Notes: generated by a model from the sequence alone, not told the origin. DNA of 64,000 nt from Roseovarius faecimaris (GCF_009762325.1 NZ_CP034348.1:62001-126000), one strand, 5' to 3'. Numbered from the stretch's first letter, positions 37,337 to 46,612 are shown. A program made the numbers and translations.

Positions 37337-37468
37337 TTAGGAGCTCTGACGTGGCGTTTCGGTTGCTGGCCCTGACGCCATCACTAGGCTAGGGCTGAAA
37401 GGCACTGCATAGAGGCGGCAGGCTGCCTTGCCAAGCGCCCGCGCAATGAATTGAACGAGGAGGAGCGC

Positions 37469-39187
37469 ATGACATATCGCGCACCGGTTGAGGATTATCT
37501 CTTTTTGCTGACCCACGTCGTCGGATTGGATCAGGTGACGGCGACCGACAAATTTGCCGAGGCCACGCCCGACATGGCGTCGGCCATTCTTACCGAAGCC
37601 GGGCGCATGTGCGAAGACGTGCTGGCCCCGCTGCAACGGGCGGGTGACACGCACCCGGCGGTTCTGGAAAACGGGGTCGTGCGCACCTCGCCCGGTTTCG
37701 CCGAAGGATACCAGGCCATTGCCGATGGTGGCTGGGTGGCGATCTCGGCCGATCCGGCCTATGGCGGCATGGGCCTGCCGCTGTGCCTGACCACTGCCGT
37801 GAACGAGATGATGAGCGGGGCCTGCCTGAGCCTGCAGCTGAACCCGCTGATGACTCAGGGCCAGATCGAGGCGTTGGAGAACCATGCCAGCGACGAGATC
37901 AGACAGACCTATCTGCCCAAGCTGGTCAGCGGGGAGTGGTGCGGCACCATGAACCTCACAGAGGCGCAGGCGGGCAGCGACGTGGGCGCTCTGCGCTCCA
38001 AGGCCGAGCGTAATGATGACGGCAGCTATTCGATCACCGGGCAGAAGATCTTCATCTCGTGGGGTGACAACGACTTTACCGGGAATGTCTGTCACCTCGT
38101 CCTGGCGCGTCTGCCCGATGGCGGCCCCGGCACCAAGGGGATCAGCCTGTTCATCGTGCCGAAATTCATTCCTGACGCCGAGGGCAACCCGGGCGAGCGT
38201 AACAGCCTGAGCGTGGTCAGCCTGGAACACAAGATGGGCTTGCATGGCAGCCCGACGGCGGTGATGCAGTATGACGGCGCGAAGGGCTGGCTGATCGGCG
38301 AGGAACATGACGGTATACGTTGCATGTTCACCATGATGAACAACGCGCGGCTGGGTGTGGGCGTGCAGGGTATCGGCGCCGCTGAAGGGGCTTATCAGCA
38401 TGCGCTCGCCTATGCGCTGGAGCGCAAGCAGGGCCGTACGCCGCTGCATGACGGGGCAGGCACGATCCTGGATCATGCCAATGTGCGCCGGATGATGGCC
38501 ACGATGAAGGCCGATGCCTTTGCTGCCCGCGCCATTGCGCTGGCCAATGCTGTGGCGATCGACATGGCCCATGCCACGGGGTCGTCAGACTGGCAGGCGC
38601 GCGCGGCATTTCTGACGCCGATCACCAAGGGCTTCGGGACAGAGATCGGCATCAACCTGGCCAATCTTGGCATGCAGGTCCATGGCGGCATGGGATATAT
38701 CGAAGAGACGGGCGCGGCGCAGTTCCTCCGCGACGTACGTGTCACGGCGATCTATGAGGGCACCAACGGGATCCAGTCGATGGACCTTGTGGGCCGCAAG
38801 CTGGCCGATGGCGGCGAGGCGGCGGCGGTGTTGCTCGATGAGATCGAAGAACAGGCCGAAGCGGCACGTCAGAGCCTGCCCGATCTGGCGGAACCGGTCT
38901 GGCAAGCCACCGAAAGCCTGCGCGAGGCGACCGAGTGGATGGTGGCGCAGGACAACATGAACGACCGCTTTGCCGGCTCTGTACCCTTCCTTCGTGCCTT
39001 CGCCCGTGTGCTGGGCGGGCACTATCACCTTGCCGCGGCCCTGGCCGAGGGGGGCGATGGTTCGCGCACCCGCCTCGCGCGGTTCTATATCCGGGCGTTG
39101 CTTCCCCAATATGCCGCCTATCTGGCTCATGCCACGCTGGGTGCCACGGATCTCTATGCTCTGACCGAGGAAGACCTCGGCGCATGA
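37469..39187 (+). CDS. Acyl-CoA dehydrogenase, DmdC-like long type
   Basis: A 572-residue member of the long acyl-CoA dehydrogenases with an N-terminal extra helix region (MTYRAPVEDYLFLLTHVVG) and an extra C-terminal domain (after about 455). FAD-binding MNLTEAQAGSDVGALRS, YSITGQKIFISWG and the C-terminal GGMGYIEETGAAQFLRDVR / IYEGTNGIQ (catalytic Glu) are present. DmdC of marine Rhodobacterales (methylthiopropionyl-CoA dehydrogenase) belongs here, as do ordinary medium/long-chain enzymes. Start ATG follows GAGGAGGAGCGC. The MBL gene overlaps its stop by ATGA. Confidence 0.92.
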   Translation: MTYRAPVEDYLFLLTHVVGLDQVTATDKFAEATPDMASAILTEAGRMCEDVLAPLQRAGDTHPAVLENGVVRTSPGFAEGYQAIADGGWVAISADPAYGGMGLPLCLTTAVNEMMSGACLSLQLNPLMTQGQIEALENHASDEIRQTYLPKLVSGEWCGTMNLTEAQAGSDVGALRSKAERNDDGSYSITGQKIFISWGDNDFTGNVCHLVLARLPDGGPGTKGISLFIVPKFIPDAEGNPGERNSLSVVSLEHKMGLHGSPTAVMQYDGAKGWLIGEEHDGIRCMFTMMNNARLGVGVQGIGAAEGAYQHALAYALERKQGRTPLHDGAGTILDHANVRRMMATMKADAFAARAIALANAVAIDMAHATGSSDWQARAAFLTPITKGFGTEIGINLANLGMQVHGGMGYIEETGAAQFLRDVRVTAIYEGTNGIQSMDLVGRKLADGGEAAAVLLDEIEEQAEAARQSLPDLAEPVWQATESLREATEWMVAQDNMNDRFAGSVPFLRAFARVLGGHYHLAAALAEGGDGSRTRLARFYIRALLPQYAAYLAHATLGATDLYALTEEDLGA

Positions 39188-40230
39188 AGGACGCCACATT
39201 ACAGCCGATGCGCTTCCCTTGGCCCGAACCGCCCGCCCATGGCGAATCCATAGAGGTGGCGAAAGGCGTGCTCTGGATCAGGCTTCCGCTGCCCATGGCG
39301 CTGGATCATGTGAATATCTACGCGCTGGACGAAGGTGACAGCTGGTCCATCGTTGACACCGGCATCCACTCGCGCCGCTCAGTGACCCTTTGGGAGCAGG
39401 TGCTTGCCGGGCCATTGCAGGGCAAGCCGGTCAGCCGCGTGATCCTCACCCATCACCATCCTGATCATGTGGGCATGGCGGGCTGGCTGATGGCGCGCTT
39501 CGGTGCCGAACTTGTCACCACCCGCACTGCCTGGCTGATGGCGCGAATGCTGATCCTGGACCAAGAGGAACGCCCGACCGAGCAGGCGCTGCGCCATTGG
39601 CGCCGTGCGGGGATGGACCCCGAGATTTACGAGCAGCGCAAGAATGACCGGCCCTATAATTTCGCCGATGTCTGCGCGCCCCTGCCGGTGGGCTATACCC
39701 GGCTGAAACAGGATGACACGCTCACCTCTGCGGGCCGCACATGGGACGTGCATATCGGCAATGGCCACGCGCCCGAGCATCTGACGCTCTGGAGCCGGGA
39801 CGATAATCTTGTCATAGCTGGCGATCAGATCATCAGTTCGATCAGCCCCAATATCGGCGTTTATCCGACCGAGCCCGAGGCCGACCCGGTGGCCGACTGG
39901 CTGGAGGCTTGCGACCGGCTCTCGTGCCTCGCGCGCGAGGATCATCTCGTGCTTTCAGGGCATAAACTGCCCTTCACCGGGCTGCCTGTCCGCATGCGCC
40001 AGCTTATCGAGAATCACCATGGCGCCCTGGCGCGCCTGCTGGCGCATCTCGATACGCCAAAGGTCGCTTCAGAGTGCTTTGCGCCGCTCTTCAAACGAAA
40101 AATTGATGGCGGGATCTACGGATTGGCCCTTGTCGAAGCGGTTGCACATCTCAATCATCTGCATCAGCTTGGTGATGTCACGCGCAGCCTGCGCGACGAT
40201 GGCGCCTGGCTATGGGAGAGAGCGAAATGA
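39184..40230 (+). CDS. MBL-fold metallo-hydrolase
   Basis: A 348-residue metallo-beta-lactamase-fold hydrolase. The metal motif THHHPDHVGMAGWL (HxHxDH) is at about residues 90-103, then GNGHAPEHLTLW and GDQIISSISPNIG, with a winged C-terminal region from ~230. Translation starts within the acyl-CoA dehydrogenase stop (ATGA), and the next gene starts within its stop. Close acyl-CoA dehydrogenase context suggests a thioesterase or acyl-CoA-related hydrolase, which is inference only. Confidence 0.9.
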   Translation: MKDATLQPMRFPWPEPPAHGESIEVAKGVLWIRLPLPMALDHVNIYALDEGDSWSIVDTGIHSRRSVTLWEQVLAGPLQGKPVSRVILTHHHPDHVGMAGWLMARFGAELVTTRTAWLMARMLILDQEERPTEQALRHWRRAGMDPEIYEQRKNDRPYNFADVCAPLPVGYTRLKQDDTLTSAGRTWDVHIGNGHAPEHLTLWSRDDNLVIAGDQIISSISPNIGVYPTEPEADPVADWLEACDRLSCLAREDHLVLSGHKLPFTGLPVRMRQLIENHHGALARLLAHLDTPKVASECFAPLFKRKIDGGIYGLALVEAVAHLNHLHQLGDVTRSLRDDGAWLWERAK

Positions 40231-40709
40231 GTGGCACGCAAGACAAGATCGAAACCTCGGTGGAATATGCCGAGGCCGATGTCCTGCCACGCTGCCACGA
40301 AATCCACTCCGATCCCGACGCGCGCGCACGATGCCTCGAAGAACGCTCCGCGGCACTGAGACAGGAGCCCATCGCCCGAAAAAGCCCGGCTGAATGGGCT
40401 TATGAACGGCTGATTCTCTACATCCAGAACTTCGAGGAAACGCTCGATAACGAGCACGAGATCGCGATGGGATTCACCGGGGCAGAAGCGGGGGTAATGC
40501 GGATCGAAGGCATGGGGTACTTTGATCCCGATATCATCACCTTTTACGGCAGCGATCCGACCGGCACCAAAACCCAGCAGATTCAGCATGTCAGTCAGTT
40601 GAACGTGATCCTGCGGGCCCTGCCAAAACAGGTGGAAGAAGCCGCGCCGACACGTATCGGCTTTCGACTGGCACAAGCTTTGGAGCAGGATGACGCACAG
40701 GGCGACTAG
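40227..40709 (+). CDS. DUF6173-like small protein
   Basis: A 160-residue cytoplasmic protein without signal or membrane segments. The C-terminal half carries the recognisable run AYERLILYIQNFEETLDN, then EIAMGFTGAEAGVMRIEGMGYF and HVSQLNVILRALPKQ, which I match from memory to the uncharacterised DUF6173 family. The N-terminal part is charged. Start ATG overlaps the MBL stop as ATGA, so it is the third gene of a coupled operon; an in-frame start at 40212 is less likely. Function unknown. Confidence 0.7.
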   Translation: MSGTQDKIETSVEYAEADVLPRCHEIHSDPDARARCLEERSAALRQEPIARKSPAEWAYERLILYIQNFEETLDNEHEIAMGFTGAEAGVMRIEGMGYFDPDIITFYGSDPTGTKTQQIQHVSQLNVILRALPKQVEEAAPTRIGFRLAQALEQDDAQGD

Positions 40710-40784
40710 GGCGTGACAGCCCGGATCAAATACAGTATCCAACGCTCGATTTACACGTGACGATCAACGGGGAACTTGAATAAC

Positions 40785-40919
40785 ATGGCAGATCACAAGC
40801 ACGGCGAAATGAACATCGACGTTCAAGAGAAGACCTTTGCAGGCTTCGTGAAATGGGTCACCTGGGGCGCGATCGTTTCGATCGGCGTGCTGGTGTTTCT
40901 TGCGCTGGTCAATTCCTGA
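40785..40919 (+). CDS. aa3-type cytochrome c oxidase subunit IV
   Basis: A 44-residue protein beginning [18 protein letters not shown] and ending in one transmembrane helix (about 24-43, [19 protein letters not shown]). This matches the short bacterial aa3 oxidase subunit IV (COX4_pro_2 family) with its typical N-terminal MxxHxHG and the F-x-G-F-V-K-W motif. It is a peripheral subunit of the respiratory oxidase complex, far from the main cox genes as usual in this lineage. Start chosen from the family N-terminus; a weak GGGGAAC lies upstream. Confidence 0.9.
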   Translation: MADHKHGEMNIDVQEKTFAGFVKWVTWGAIVSIGVLVFLALVNS

Positions 40920-40951
40920 TCCGGCGCACTAACATCTGAGAGGTAGGGAGT

Positions 40952-41587
40952 ATGTTGCAGCGCCTGTTGGCCGGGATGATCGGTTTGTTGATGTTGGCCG
41001 GTTGCGGTGTGGAACCGGTATTCGCACCTGAGGAGTTTGTGCGCTCCAAGATCTACCGCCATGACGGCCCGCCACGGCTTACCCTCTACACGATGATCAA
41101 CAACTCGACCGGAGCGGGGGCGCATACCTCGCTCATGGTCAATGGCTCGCAGCGTGTCATCTTTGACCCGGCGGGCTCTTTTGCCCATGAAACGCTGCCA
41201 GAGCGCAACGACGTTGTCTTTGGCATCACTCCGGCCGTCGCGGATGTCTATACACGCTATCACGCGCGCGAGACGTTTCATGTCCGCGTGCAGGAGCTTG
41301 ATGTCTCACCCGAACTGGCCGAGGCCGTGCTGCGGGCGGTGATGGCATATGGGGCTGTTCCGCGGGCGCAATGCGCCTTGAGCACCTCGACGATCCTGTC
41401 GGAATTCTTCCCGGGGACGATCAAGCGCGGCTGGTATCCCAAGAAGCTTGCGGATGACTTCCAAACCATCCCGGGCGTGACCAGCCGGACGCTGCGCGAG
41501 TATGACAGCGACGACAATCGCGGCGTGCTGGCAAACTGGGATCCCGAGCGCCTCGCCGCCGAGAAGGCCACCGCTGACGCGGAATGA
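40952..41587 (+). CDS. Lipoprotein of unknown function, possible permuted NlpC/P60-like peptidase
   Basis: A 211-residue lipoprotein with a signal peptide and lipobox LAGC (Cys about 18). The mature part shows an early His in GAGAHTSLMVNGSQRVIFDPAGSF (quoted in part) and a later Cys in AQCALSTSTILSEFF, an order seen in circularly permuted NlpC/P60-type cysteine peptidases and relatives. That resemblance is only by motif order and spacing; no family is certain. It follows CoxIV by 32 bp. A perfect CCCGGACC/GGTCCGGG hairpin follows. Confidence 0.75.
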   Translation: MLQRLLAGMIGLLMLAGCGVEPVFAPEEFVRSKIYRHDGPPRLTLYTMINNSTGAGAHTSLMVNGSQRVIFDPAGSFAHETLPERNDVVFGITPAVADVYTRYHARETFHVRVQELDVSPELAEAVLRAVMAYGAVPRAQCALSTSTILSEFFPGTIKRGWYPKKLADDFQTIPGVTSRTLREYDSDDNRGVLANWDPERLAAEKATADAE

Positions 41588-41596
41588 GCCCTTTGT

Positions 41597-41613
41597 CCCG
41601 GACCTGGTCCGGG
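41597..41613. terminator. CCCGGACC-T-GGTCCGGG hairpin
   Basis: Perfect 8-1-8 inverted repeat between the lipoprotein gene and the convergent HTH-MGMT gene; third and best member of the CCCGGA hairpin set in this window. Confidence 0.6.
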
Positions 41614-41618
41614 GCATA

Positions 41619-42467
41619 TCACGCCTCCGCCCGGGCGCTTTCCCAGGCGAGGATCGCCCGTTTCACGGGCAGCCCCCAATGATAGCCCCCCAGTCCGCCG
41701 GATTTCCGCAAGGCCCGGTGACACGGGATGAGATAGCTCACCGGGTTACGCCCGACCGCTGTACCCACCGCGCGTACCGCCTTGGGGCTGCCAATGCTCT
41801 GAGCAATCTCCGAATAGGTGGTCACTTGCCCTGACGGGATGTGCAGCAGGGCCTCCCAGACCTTGATCTGAAACGGCGCGCCGATCAGGTAAAGCGGCGT
41901 GCGCTCTCCCCCTGTCCCACCGGCACCAAATGCGGCCTCCACCCAGTCACGCAGCATCATCGGGTCTTCGACATATGCCGCCTTGGGCCATCGCGAGACC
42001 AGATCTTCCATGGTCGCCTCTTCACCCGCTTCCGCGGCAAAGCCGATCCCGCAAATCCCTCTCTCGGTACCCATGACGAGCGCGAGTCCAAACGGGCTGT
42101 CAAACCAACCCCAGTAAATCTTCAGACCTTCGCCTTTGCGAGCGAATTCGCCCGGGCTCATCGCTTCCCAGCGCAGGAAGAGGTCATGCAAGCGCCCGGA
42201 ACCGCTGAGGCCCAGCTCATGCGCTGTGCCCAGCGTCGTAAAACGCTGTGCAAGCAAGGTCTTGGCATGGCCGAGCGCCAGATATTGCTGATAGCGCTTC
42301 GGAGATACGCCGACCCATTGTGTGAAGAGCCTCTGAAAATGTGCCGGGCTCATCTGCATCTCAGTTGCGAGGTCGTTCAGACTCAGCGCATCTTCGGCGT
42401 CGTCGATCAACTCAATCGCCCGGCGCATGACATGGTAGTGATAGCTCTGGTTTGGCTCGGCATTCAT
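41619..42467 (-). CDS. AraC-type HTH / methylated-DNA-[protein]-cysteine methyltransferase
   Basis: A 282-residue DNA repair protein: N-terminal AraC helix-turn-helix (about 15-95, with SLNDLATEMQMSPAHFQRLFTQWVGVSP) and C-terminal MGMT domain (about 195-275) with the alkyl-acceptor Cys in PCHRALRKSGGLGGYHWG. It removes O6-alkyl from guanine by suicide transfer. The N-terminal Ada zinc domain of E. coli Ada (the phosphotriester sensor) is missing, so methyl-phosphotriester-driven induction by that route is not expected. An in-frame start at 42494 adds nine residues. Confidence 0.93.
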   Translation of the reverse strand: MNAEPNQSYHYHVMRRAIELIDDAEDALSLNDLATEMQMSPAHFQRLFTQWVGVSPKRYQQYLALGHAKTLLAQRFTTLGTAHELGLSGSGRLHDLFLRWEAMSPGEFARKGEGLKIYWGWFDSPFGLALVMGTERGICGIGFAAEAGEEATMEDLVSRWPKAAYVEDPMMLRDWVEAAFGAGGTGGERTPLYLIGAPFQIKVWEALLHIPSGQVTTYSEIAQSIGSPKAVRAVGTAVGRNPVSYLIPCHRALRKSGGLGGYHWGLPVKRAILAWESARAEA

Positions 42468-42595
42468 CGGTCTAACCTCATCTTGTTCCGCCAAGATACG
42501 CCCGCGCCACGGCCCTTGCGACCCGAATATTGCGGTTTGACCCTCCGCACCTTATCTCTCTGCCAGGGCGTTTTGCCCATCCAGGGACGGCGTTG

Positions 42596-44467
42596 ATGCG
42601 ATTACTCCTGAAGCTTTCTGCTCTTGCCATCTCTACGCTGACGCCTCTTGAGGCGCGCGCCTGCTGGGAGGCGCCGACACCCGAGTGTTTCACCGCGAAG
42701 GCCAACGAAATGACGCTGGCCTATCATGCCGAGGGCCCGGCGCTGGCGCGGTTGCACGACCTGATCGCCTGGGACATGCTGCCGTCCGACGCCGCTGCGG
42801 CCCGTATCATGCTCAATGGGCTGACTTATGAGGATCTGATCGCCTACCACGCCGCCGATGATCCGGGTGCGCCAGATGACGATAGTTTCGAACGCGCGCT
42901 TCTCCTGACGCTGGGCCTCGTCGATCCCGGAGCTGTCGAGCCGGTCCCGGGCGAGGATCTGTTGGCGATATATTCCCTCGCCCTGCAAACTGAGGACCCG
43001 GTGCTTGCCGCGCGCTGGTACGACCACTTGCCGGATTACCTTGCCGCTACGTCAGGTCTGCCTGCACCGGACGGGGCTGATGCAAAACCCGCCGACCCCT
43101 ATGCCGAGGCGCAGGCAGAGGCCATCAGTGCGTTGACCCACTTGCGTGAAGGACGAATTGAGGCGTCTGTCGAACGCGCGACCGGCCTGAGCGGAGAGGC
43201 GGGTTTTCTGATCTGGCGGGCGCTCGCACGCCATGCCATTGACACCGAAGACATGACGCTGCTCACCCGTGCCGTCGCCGGGATGCAGACCGCGCTGACC
43301 CCGCCCGAGGAACAGCCATTTGACGAAGAAACTTTCGCCCTCGCGCTGGAGGCGGCCGAGCGGGAATTCGCGCGCACAGGCGACCCCGACGCCATGGCAC
43401 ATGTCTATGAGATGTTCGACACCCACACCGCCGCGCTGCCTACCGGGGCTGCGCTTACTGCGGCGCTTGCCCGCCGCTACCTGATGCGTGAGACGGGACA
43501 AACGGGAGAAGATGGTTTTGATGCCGCGCTCGCGGATATGGCCCGCGCCATGCGCACGGGTGAAGACGAGGATGACGCGACGCCAATGCGCAATGCCCGT
43601 ACAGCCTTGCGGCTTGGACTGGAAGCCGAGGCCGACGCGTTGATCGAGATGGTTTTTGCCACATATCCAGGCGTGCCCCGACTGTTTCTCTCTGATTTGC
43701 CTGGTGCATCCGCCCCCTGGGCCAATGCCTGGCTTGACCGGATGTTGATCCGATACGACACGATCACGGCTGATCCCTCGGCTTTTGAAGCGCGCCCGTA
43801 CTGGAGCCTCTGGTCCGATCAGGACGCGCTGGACGGCGCTATCGCAATCACCCGACGCCTTGCGCTTTATGGCCGCCATGACGAGGCACGGGAATTTGCC
43901 CATCGCGCGCTGGGACATATCGCCCGTGTGACCGGTGGTGCAATGCTGCCGGACGGGATCAGCCAGTCAGCGACATTCGAAGCTGAGACAGCACCGGTCC
44001 TGCTGGCCCCTCAGGATGCGGTCACCCGGATGCAGGCGCTGGGTTATGACGCGGTCCGCATGGCTTATGCGCTGGCCGATGCCGGGCAATACCTGCCTGC
44101 GCTTGCGCTGATCCGGGAGGTGGACGGGGTTCGGCCGCTCGGCCACTGGATCAATGAGGTCACACGCGTTCCCGACCCCATGAAGCATGACTATCTGCAG
44201 CTGTTGTCCCGTCTGATCGAAGAGGAAATCACCCGGCTCGCTGCCGCCGCCCGCCCTGATCTCGGACAGGAGCTTCGCGTGCTGGCCGTGTCGTTCCACG
44301 CCGGTCAGGGCGATATGGCCACAGCCAGGCGATATTTCGAGCAGATCGAGTCCACTGGCACGACACCCGCCATCTATTATCAGCTCGCAGCCCTGCGCGG
44401 CACCGCCCGCACGCTTGATCCGGCGCTGCGCCCGGTGGCCTATCCCTACGACGACTTTGCGCTTTGA
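42596..44467 (+). CDS. Large exported helical-repeat protein, unknown function
   Basis: A 623-residue protein with a Sec signal peptide (MRLLLKLSALAISTLTPLEARAC, cleavage near 20). The mature part is rich in paired Ala-rich helices (e.g. LARRYLMRETGQ, ARTALRLGLEAEADALIEMVF, ALAAARRYF-like segments near the C-terminus: DMATARRYFEQIES), giving a TPR/alpha-solenoid look. Two Cys close to the mature start (AC WEAPTPEC) may form a disulfide. I do not recognise a family. It is divergent from the MGMT-type gene and ends before a GCCACGGC hairpin. Start at 42596 is set by the signal peptide. Confidence 0.7.
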   Translation: MRLLLKLSALAISTLTPLEARACWEAPTPECFTAKANEMTLAYHAEGPALARLHDLIAWDMLPSDAAAARIMLNGLTYEDLIAYHAADDPGAPDDDSFERALLLTLGLVDPGAVEPVPGEDLLAIYSLALQTEDPVLAARWYDHLPDYLAATSGLPAPDGADAKPADPYAEAQAEAISALTHLREGRIEASVERATGLSGEAGFLIWRALARHAIDTEDMTLLTRAVAGMQTALTPPEEQPFDEETFALALEAAEREFARTGDPDAMAHVYEMFDTHTAALPTGAALTAALARRYLMRETGQTGEDGFDAALADMARAMRTGEDEDDATPMRNARTALRLGLEAEADALIEMVFATYPGVPRLFLSDLPGASAPWANAWLDRMLIRYDTITADPSAFEARPYWSLWSDQDALDGAIAITRRLALYGRHDEAREFAHRALGHIARVTGGAMLPDGISQSATFEAETAPVLLAPQDAVTRMQALGYDAVRMAYALADAGQYLPALALIREVDGVRPLGHWINEVTRVPDPMKHDYLQLLSRLIEEEITRLAAAARPDLGQELRVLAVSFHAGQGDMATARRYFEQIESTGTTPAIYYQLAALRGTARTLDPALRPVAYPYDDFAL

Positions 44468-44841
44468 CAGGGGCCACCAAAGCATTGCCACGGCCGCGCC
44501 GTGGCGGGTGTGATCCATTCACGAGGCAGGATGTGGGATCGCCCCAAATCTCCGGATGTATGTCTTCAACACCACAGACATCGCCGCTGGGGGCGAACAC
44601 CGCTCGTTCTCTGTAATCCGTCTTCGTCAGGGCCTTTTCGGGAGAGATCGCCACGAGGATCAGCCTTGAACTGTTGCAGGCATGGTCAGGATCTGTTTCC
44701 CGCAAGGGCTGAGCGACCTTGAAGTCTGGCTCAGCACGCCTCGGGCGCGCCGCGGTACGCCAGAGCCCGATCCTTCCCGAACGGGACACCCCAGTTGCGT
44801 TCGTGTTGCGCTTGCATGGATTTCCCGGCATAGGGACGGGT
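44468..44841. other. 374-bp stretch without a convincing gene
   Basis: It opens with a hairpin GCCACGGC-CGC-GCCGTGGC (44487-44505) that probably ends the preceding transcript. The rest is coding-like in GC content but has no frame with a supported start; minus-strand frames here run into the exported-protein gene. A promoter for nth is expected in its right part. A decayed gene cannot be excluded. Confidence 0.45.
44487..44505. terminator. Hairpin after the exported-protein gene
   Basis: Perfect GCCACGGC / GCCGTGGC arms with a CGC loop, 20 bases after the stop codon. No T-run. Confidence 0.5.
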
Positions 44842-45486
44842 ATGGCCAAACAACTGGATTATCATACCATCCGCGCAATGTTCGAGCGCTTCCACGCCGC
44901 AGAGCCCGAGCCAAAGGGCGAGCTTGAGCATGTGAATGTCTACACACTGGTTGTGGCTGTGGCGCTTTCGGCTCAGGCAACTGATGCGGGGGTCAACAAG
45001 GCCACGCGCACGCTTTTCAAGGTGGCCGACACACCGCAGAAGATGCTCGATCTGGGCCTTGAGGGGCTGACTGAACATATCAAGACCATCGGCCTTTTCC
45101 GCCAGAAGGCGAAAAATGTCATGAAGCTGAGCCAGATTCTTGTCGATGAGTATGGCGGCGAAGTGCCAAATTCGCGCGCCGCGCTGCAATCGCTTCCGGG
45201 TGTGGGCCGCAAGACGGCCAACGTGGTGCTCAACATGTGGTGGGGTATGCCCACGCAGGCGGTCGATACCCATATCTTCCGTGTCGGTAACCGCACGGGC
45301 ATCTGCCCAGGCAAGGACGTGAATGCCGTCGAGCGCGCCATCGAAGACAACATCCCGGCTGATTTTCAGCATCACGCCCATCACTGGTTGATCCTGCATG
45401 GCCGCTATACCTGCAAGGCACGCAAACCTGCCTGCGGCACCTGCCTAATCCGTGACCTTTGCCCCTTTGAGGACAAGACCCTATGA
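44842..45486 (+). CDS. nth: Endonuclease III
   Basis: Bifunctional DNA glycosylase/AP lyase for oxidised pyrimidines, 214 residues. Helix-hairpin-helix LPGVGRKTANVV with the nucleophile Lys124, then Asp142 in VDTHIFRV, and the [4Fe-4S] loop Cys191-Cys198-Cys201-Cys207 (C-x6-C-x2-C-x5-C). The start MAKQLDYHTIR was chosen from the usual length; the frame is open 123 bases further upstream but without family similarity. The kinase gene starts inside its stop (ATGA). Confidence 0.97.
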   Translation: MAKQLDYHTIRAMFERFHAAEPEPKGELEHVNVYTLVVAVALSAQATDAGVNKATRTLFKVADTPQKMLDLGLEGLTEHIKTIGLFRQKAKNVMKLSQILVDEYGGEVPNSRAALQSLPGVGRKTANVVLNMWWGMPTQAVDTHIFRVGNRTGICPGKDVNAVERAIEDNIPADFQHHAHHWLILHGRYTCKARKPACGTCLIRDLCPFEDKTL

Positions 45487-46469
45487 CCAAGTATCAAGCC
45501 GTTGGCATCGGAAATGCCGTTGTCGATGTTATCTGCCAATCCGACGATGCCTTCCTCTCTCGCATGGGGATCGAGAAGGGCATCATGCAGCTCATCGAAA
45601 TGGAACGTGCCGAGTTTCTCTATGAGAACATGACGGAACGCACCCAGATGGCGGGTGGGTCGGTGGCCAACACGATCGCGGGCCTCGGTGCGCTGGGGCT
45701 GAGCACCGCCTTTATCGGACGGGTCTGCGACGACGGTCCGGGCCGAGACTACGTGCGCGAGATGTCAGACGTCGGCACCGATTTTGTCAACGCGCCCGTG
45801 ACGGGCGGTGAATTGCCGACCTCGCGGTCGATGATCTTTGTCTCGCCCGATGGCGAGCGGTCAATGAACACCTATCTCGGCATTTCGACCGAGCTTGGCC
45901 CCGAGGACGTACCGGAAGAGGTGGCCGGCGGCTGCGGCCTGCTGGTTCTGGAGGGCTATCTTTTCGACAAAGACAAGGGCAAGGCTGCCTTCCTGGAAGC
46001 CGCGCGCGATTGTCGCGCGGGTGGTGGCAAGGCGGGGATTTCGCTCTCCGATCCGTTCTGCGTCGACCGTCACCGCGACGATTTTCGGCGTCTGGTGCGT
46101 GAACTCGACTACGTGATCGGGAATGACCATGAATGGCTGTCTCTGTACCAGACCGAAGACCTCGGTGCCGCGCTGGAGCAAGCCGCGGCAGAGAGTGGCC
46201 TTGTCGTCTGTACTCGCTCGGGCGAGGACGTGGTGATTGTCGAAGGCGAAGAAACCGTGCGCGTCCCGGTGGACGAGATCACCCCGGTGGATACCACCGG
46301 TGCGGGCGATCAGTTCGCCGCAGGCTTCCTTTATGGCGTGGCCACGGGCGCGCCTCTGGCAGTGGCGGGCCGCATGGGTTGTATCGCCGCAGCGGAGGTT
46401 ATCGCGCATTACGGTGCCCGCCCCGAGGCCGATGTGCTGGCCATGTTCCGGGCTGAGGGGTTGATCTGA
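45483..46469 (+). CDS. PfkB-family carbohydrate/adenosine kinase
   Basis: A 328-residue ribokinase-fold enzyme. Adenosine-kinase-like features are GNAVVDVICQ at the N-terminus and MAGGSVANTIAGLGALG (substrate loop), and the PfkB C-terminal signature is DTTGAGDQFAAGFLYG with the catalytic Asp. Most alphaproteobacterial members are annotated as adenosine kinase, but ribose or other sugars are possible. Translationally coupled to nth by ATGA; the next clear terminator is at 46643-46674. Confidence 0.93.
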   Translation: MTKYQAVGIGNAVVDVICQSDDAFLSRMGIEKGIMQLIEMERAEFLYENMTERTQMAGGSVANTIAGLGALGLSTAFIGRVCDDGPGRDYVREMSDVGTDFVNAPVTGGELPTSRSMIFVSPDGERSMNTYLGISTELGPEDVPEEVAGGCGLLVLEGYLFDKDKGKAAFLEAARDCRAGGGKAGISLSDPFCVDRHRDDFRRLVRELDYVIGNDHEWLSLYQTEDLGAALEQAAAESGLVVCTRSGEDVVIVEGEETVRVPVDEITPVDTTGAGDQFAAGFLYGVATGAPLAVAGRMGCIAAAEVIAHYGARPEADVLAMFRAEGLI

Positions 46470-46534
46470 CCCTTCGCGGGGCTTGAATAAGCGATGTGAG
46501 ATGCTGTAAGCCCCCGGGATCGAAAGGACACGCG

Positions 46535-46612
46535 ATGTTTTTGACCTGTTCAGAACGAGACTGCATGACCACCGCTCCGGAGGCGCGCGCGGGCTCTTTC
46601 TGCGTGTTCTGA
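46535..46612 (+). CDS. Possible 25-residue peptide ahead of a terminator
   Basis: ATG preceded by GAAAGGACACGCG encodes MFLTCSERDCMTTAPEARAG and then SFCVF, with three Cys in 25 residues. A palindromic AAGCTTTTTAAGCTT segment (46619-46633) and an intrinsic terminator follow at once, an arrangement resembling a leader peptide with attenuator, or a small regulatory RNA. No conservation can be checked here. Confidence 0.25.
   Translation: MFLTCSERDCMTTAPEARAGSFCVF

Noticed and set aside
44229-44849. Minus-strand frame spanning the gap before nth
   Set aside because: Continues deep into the exported-protein gene in antisense; no start signal.
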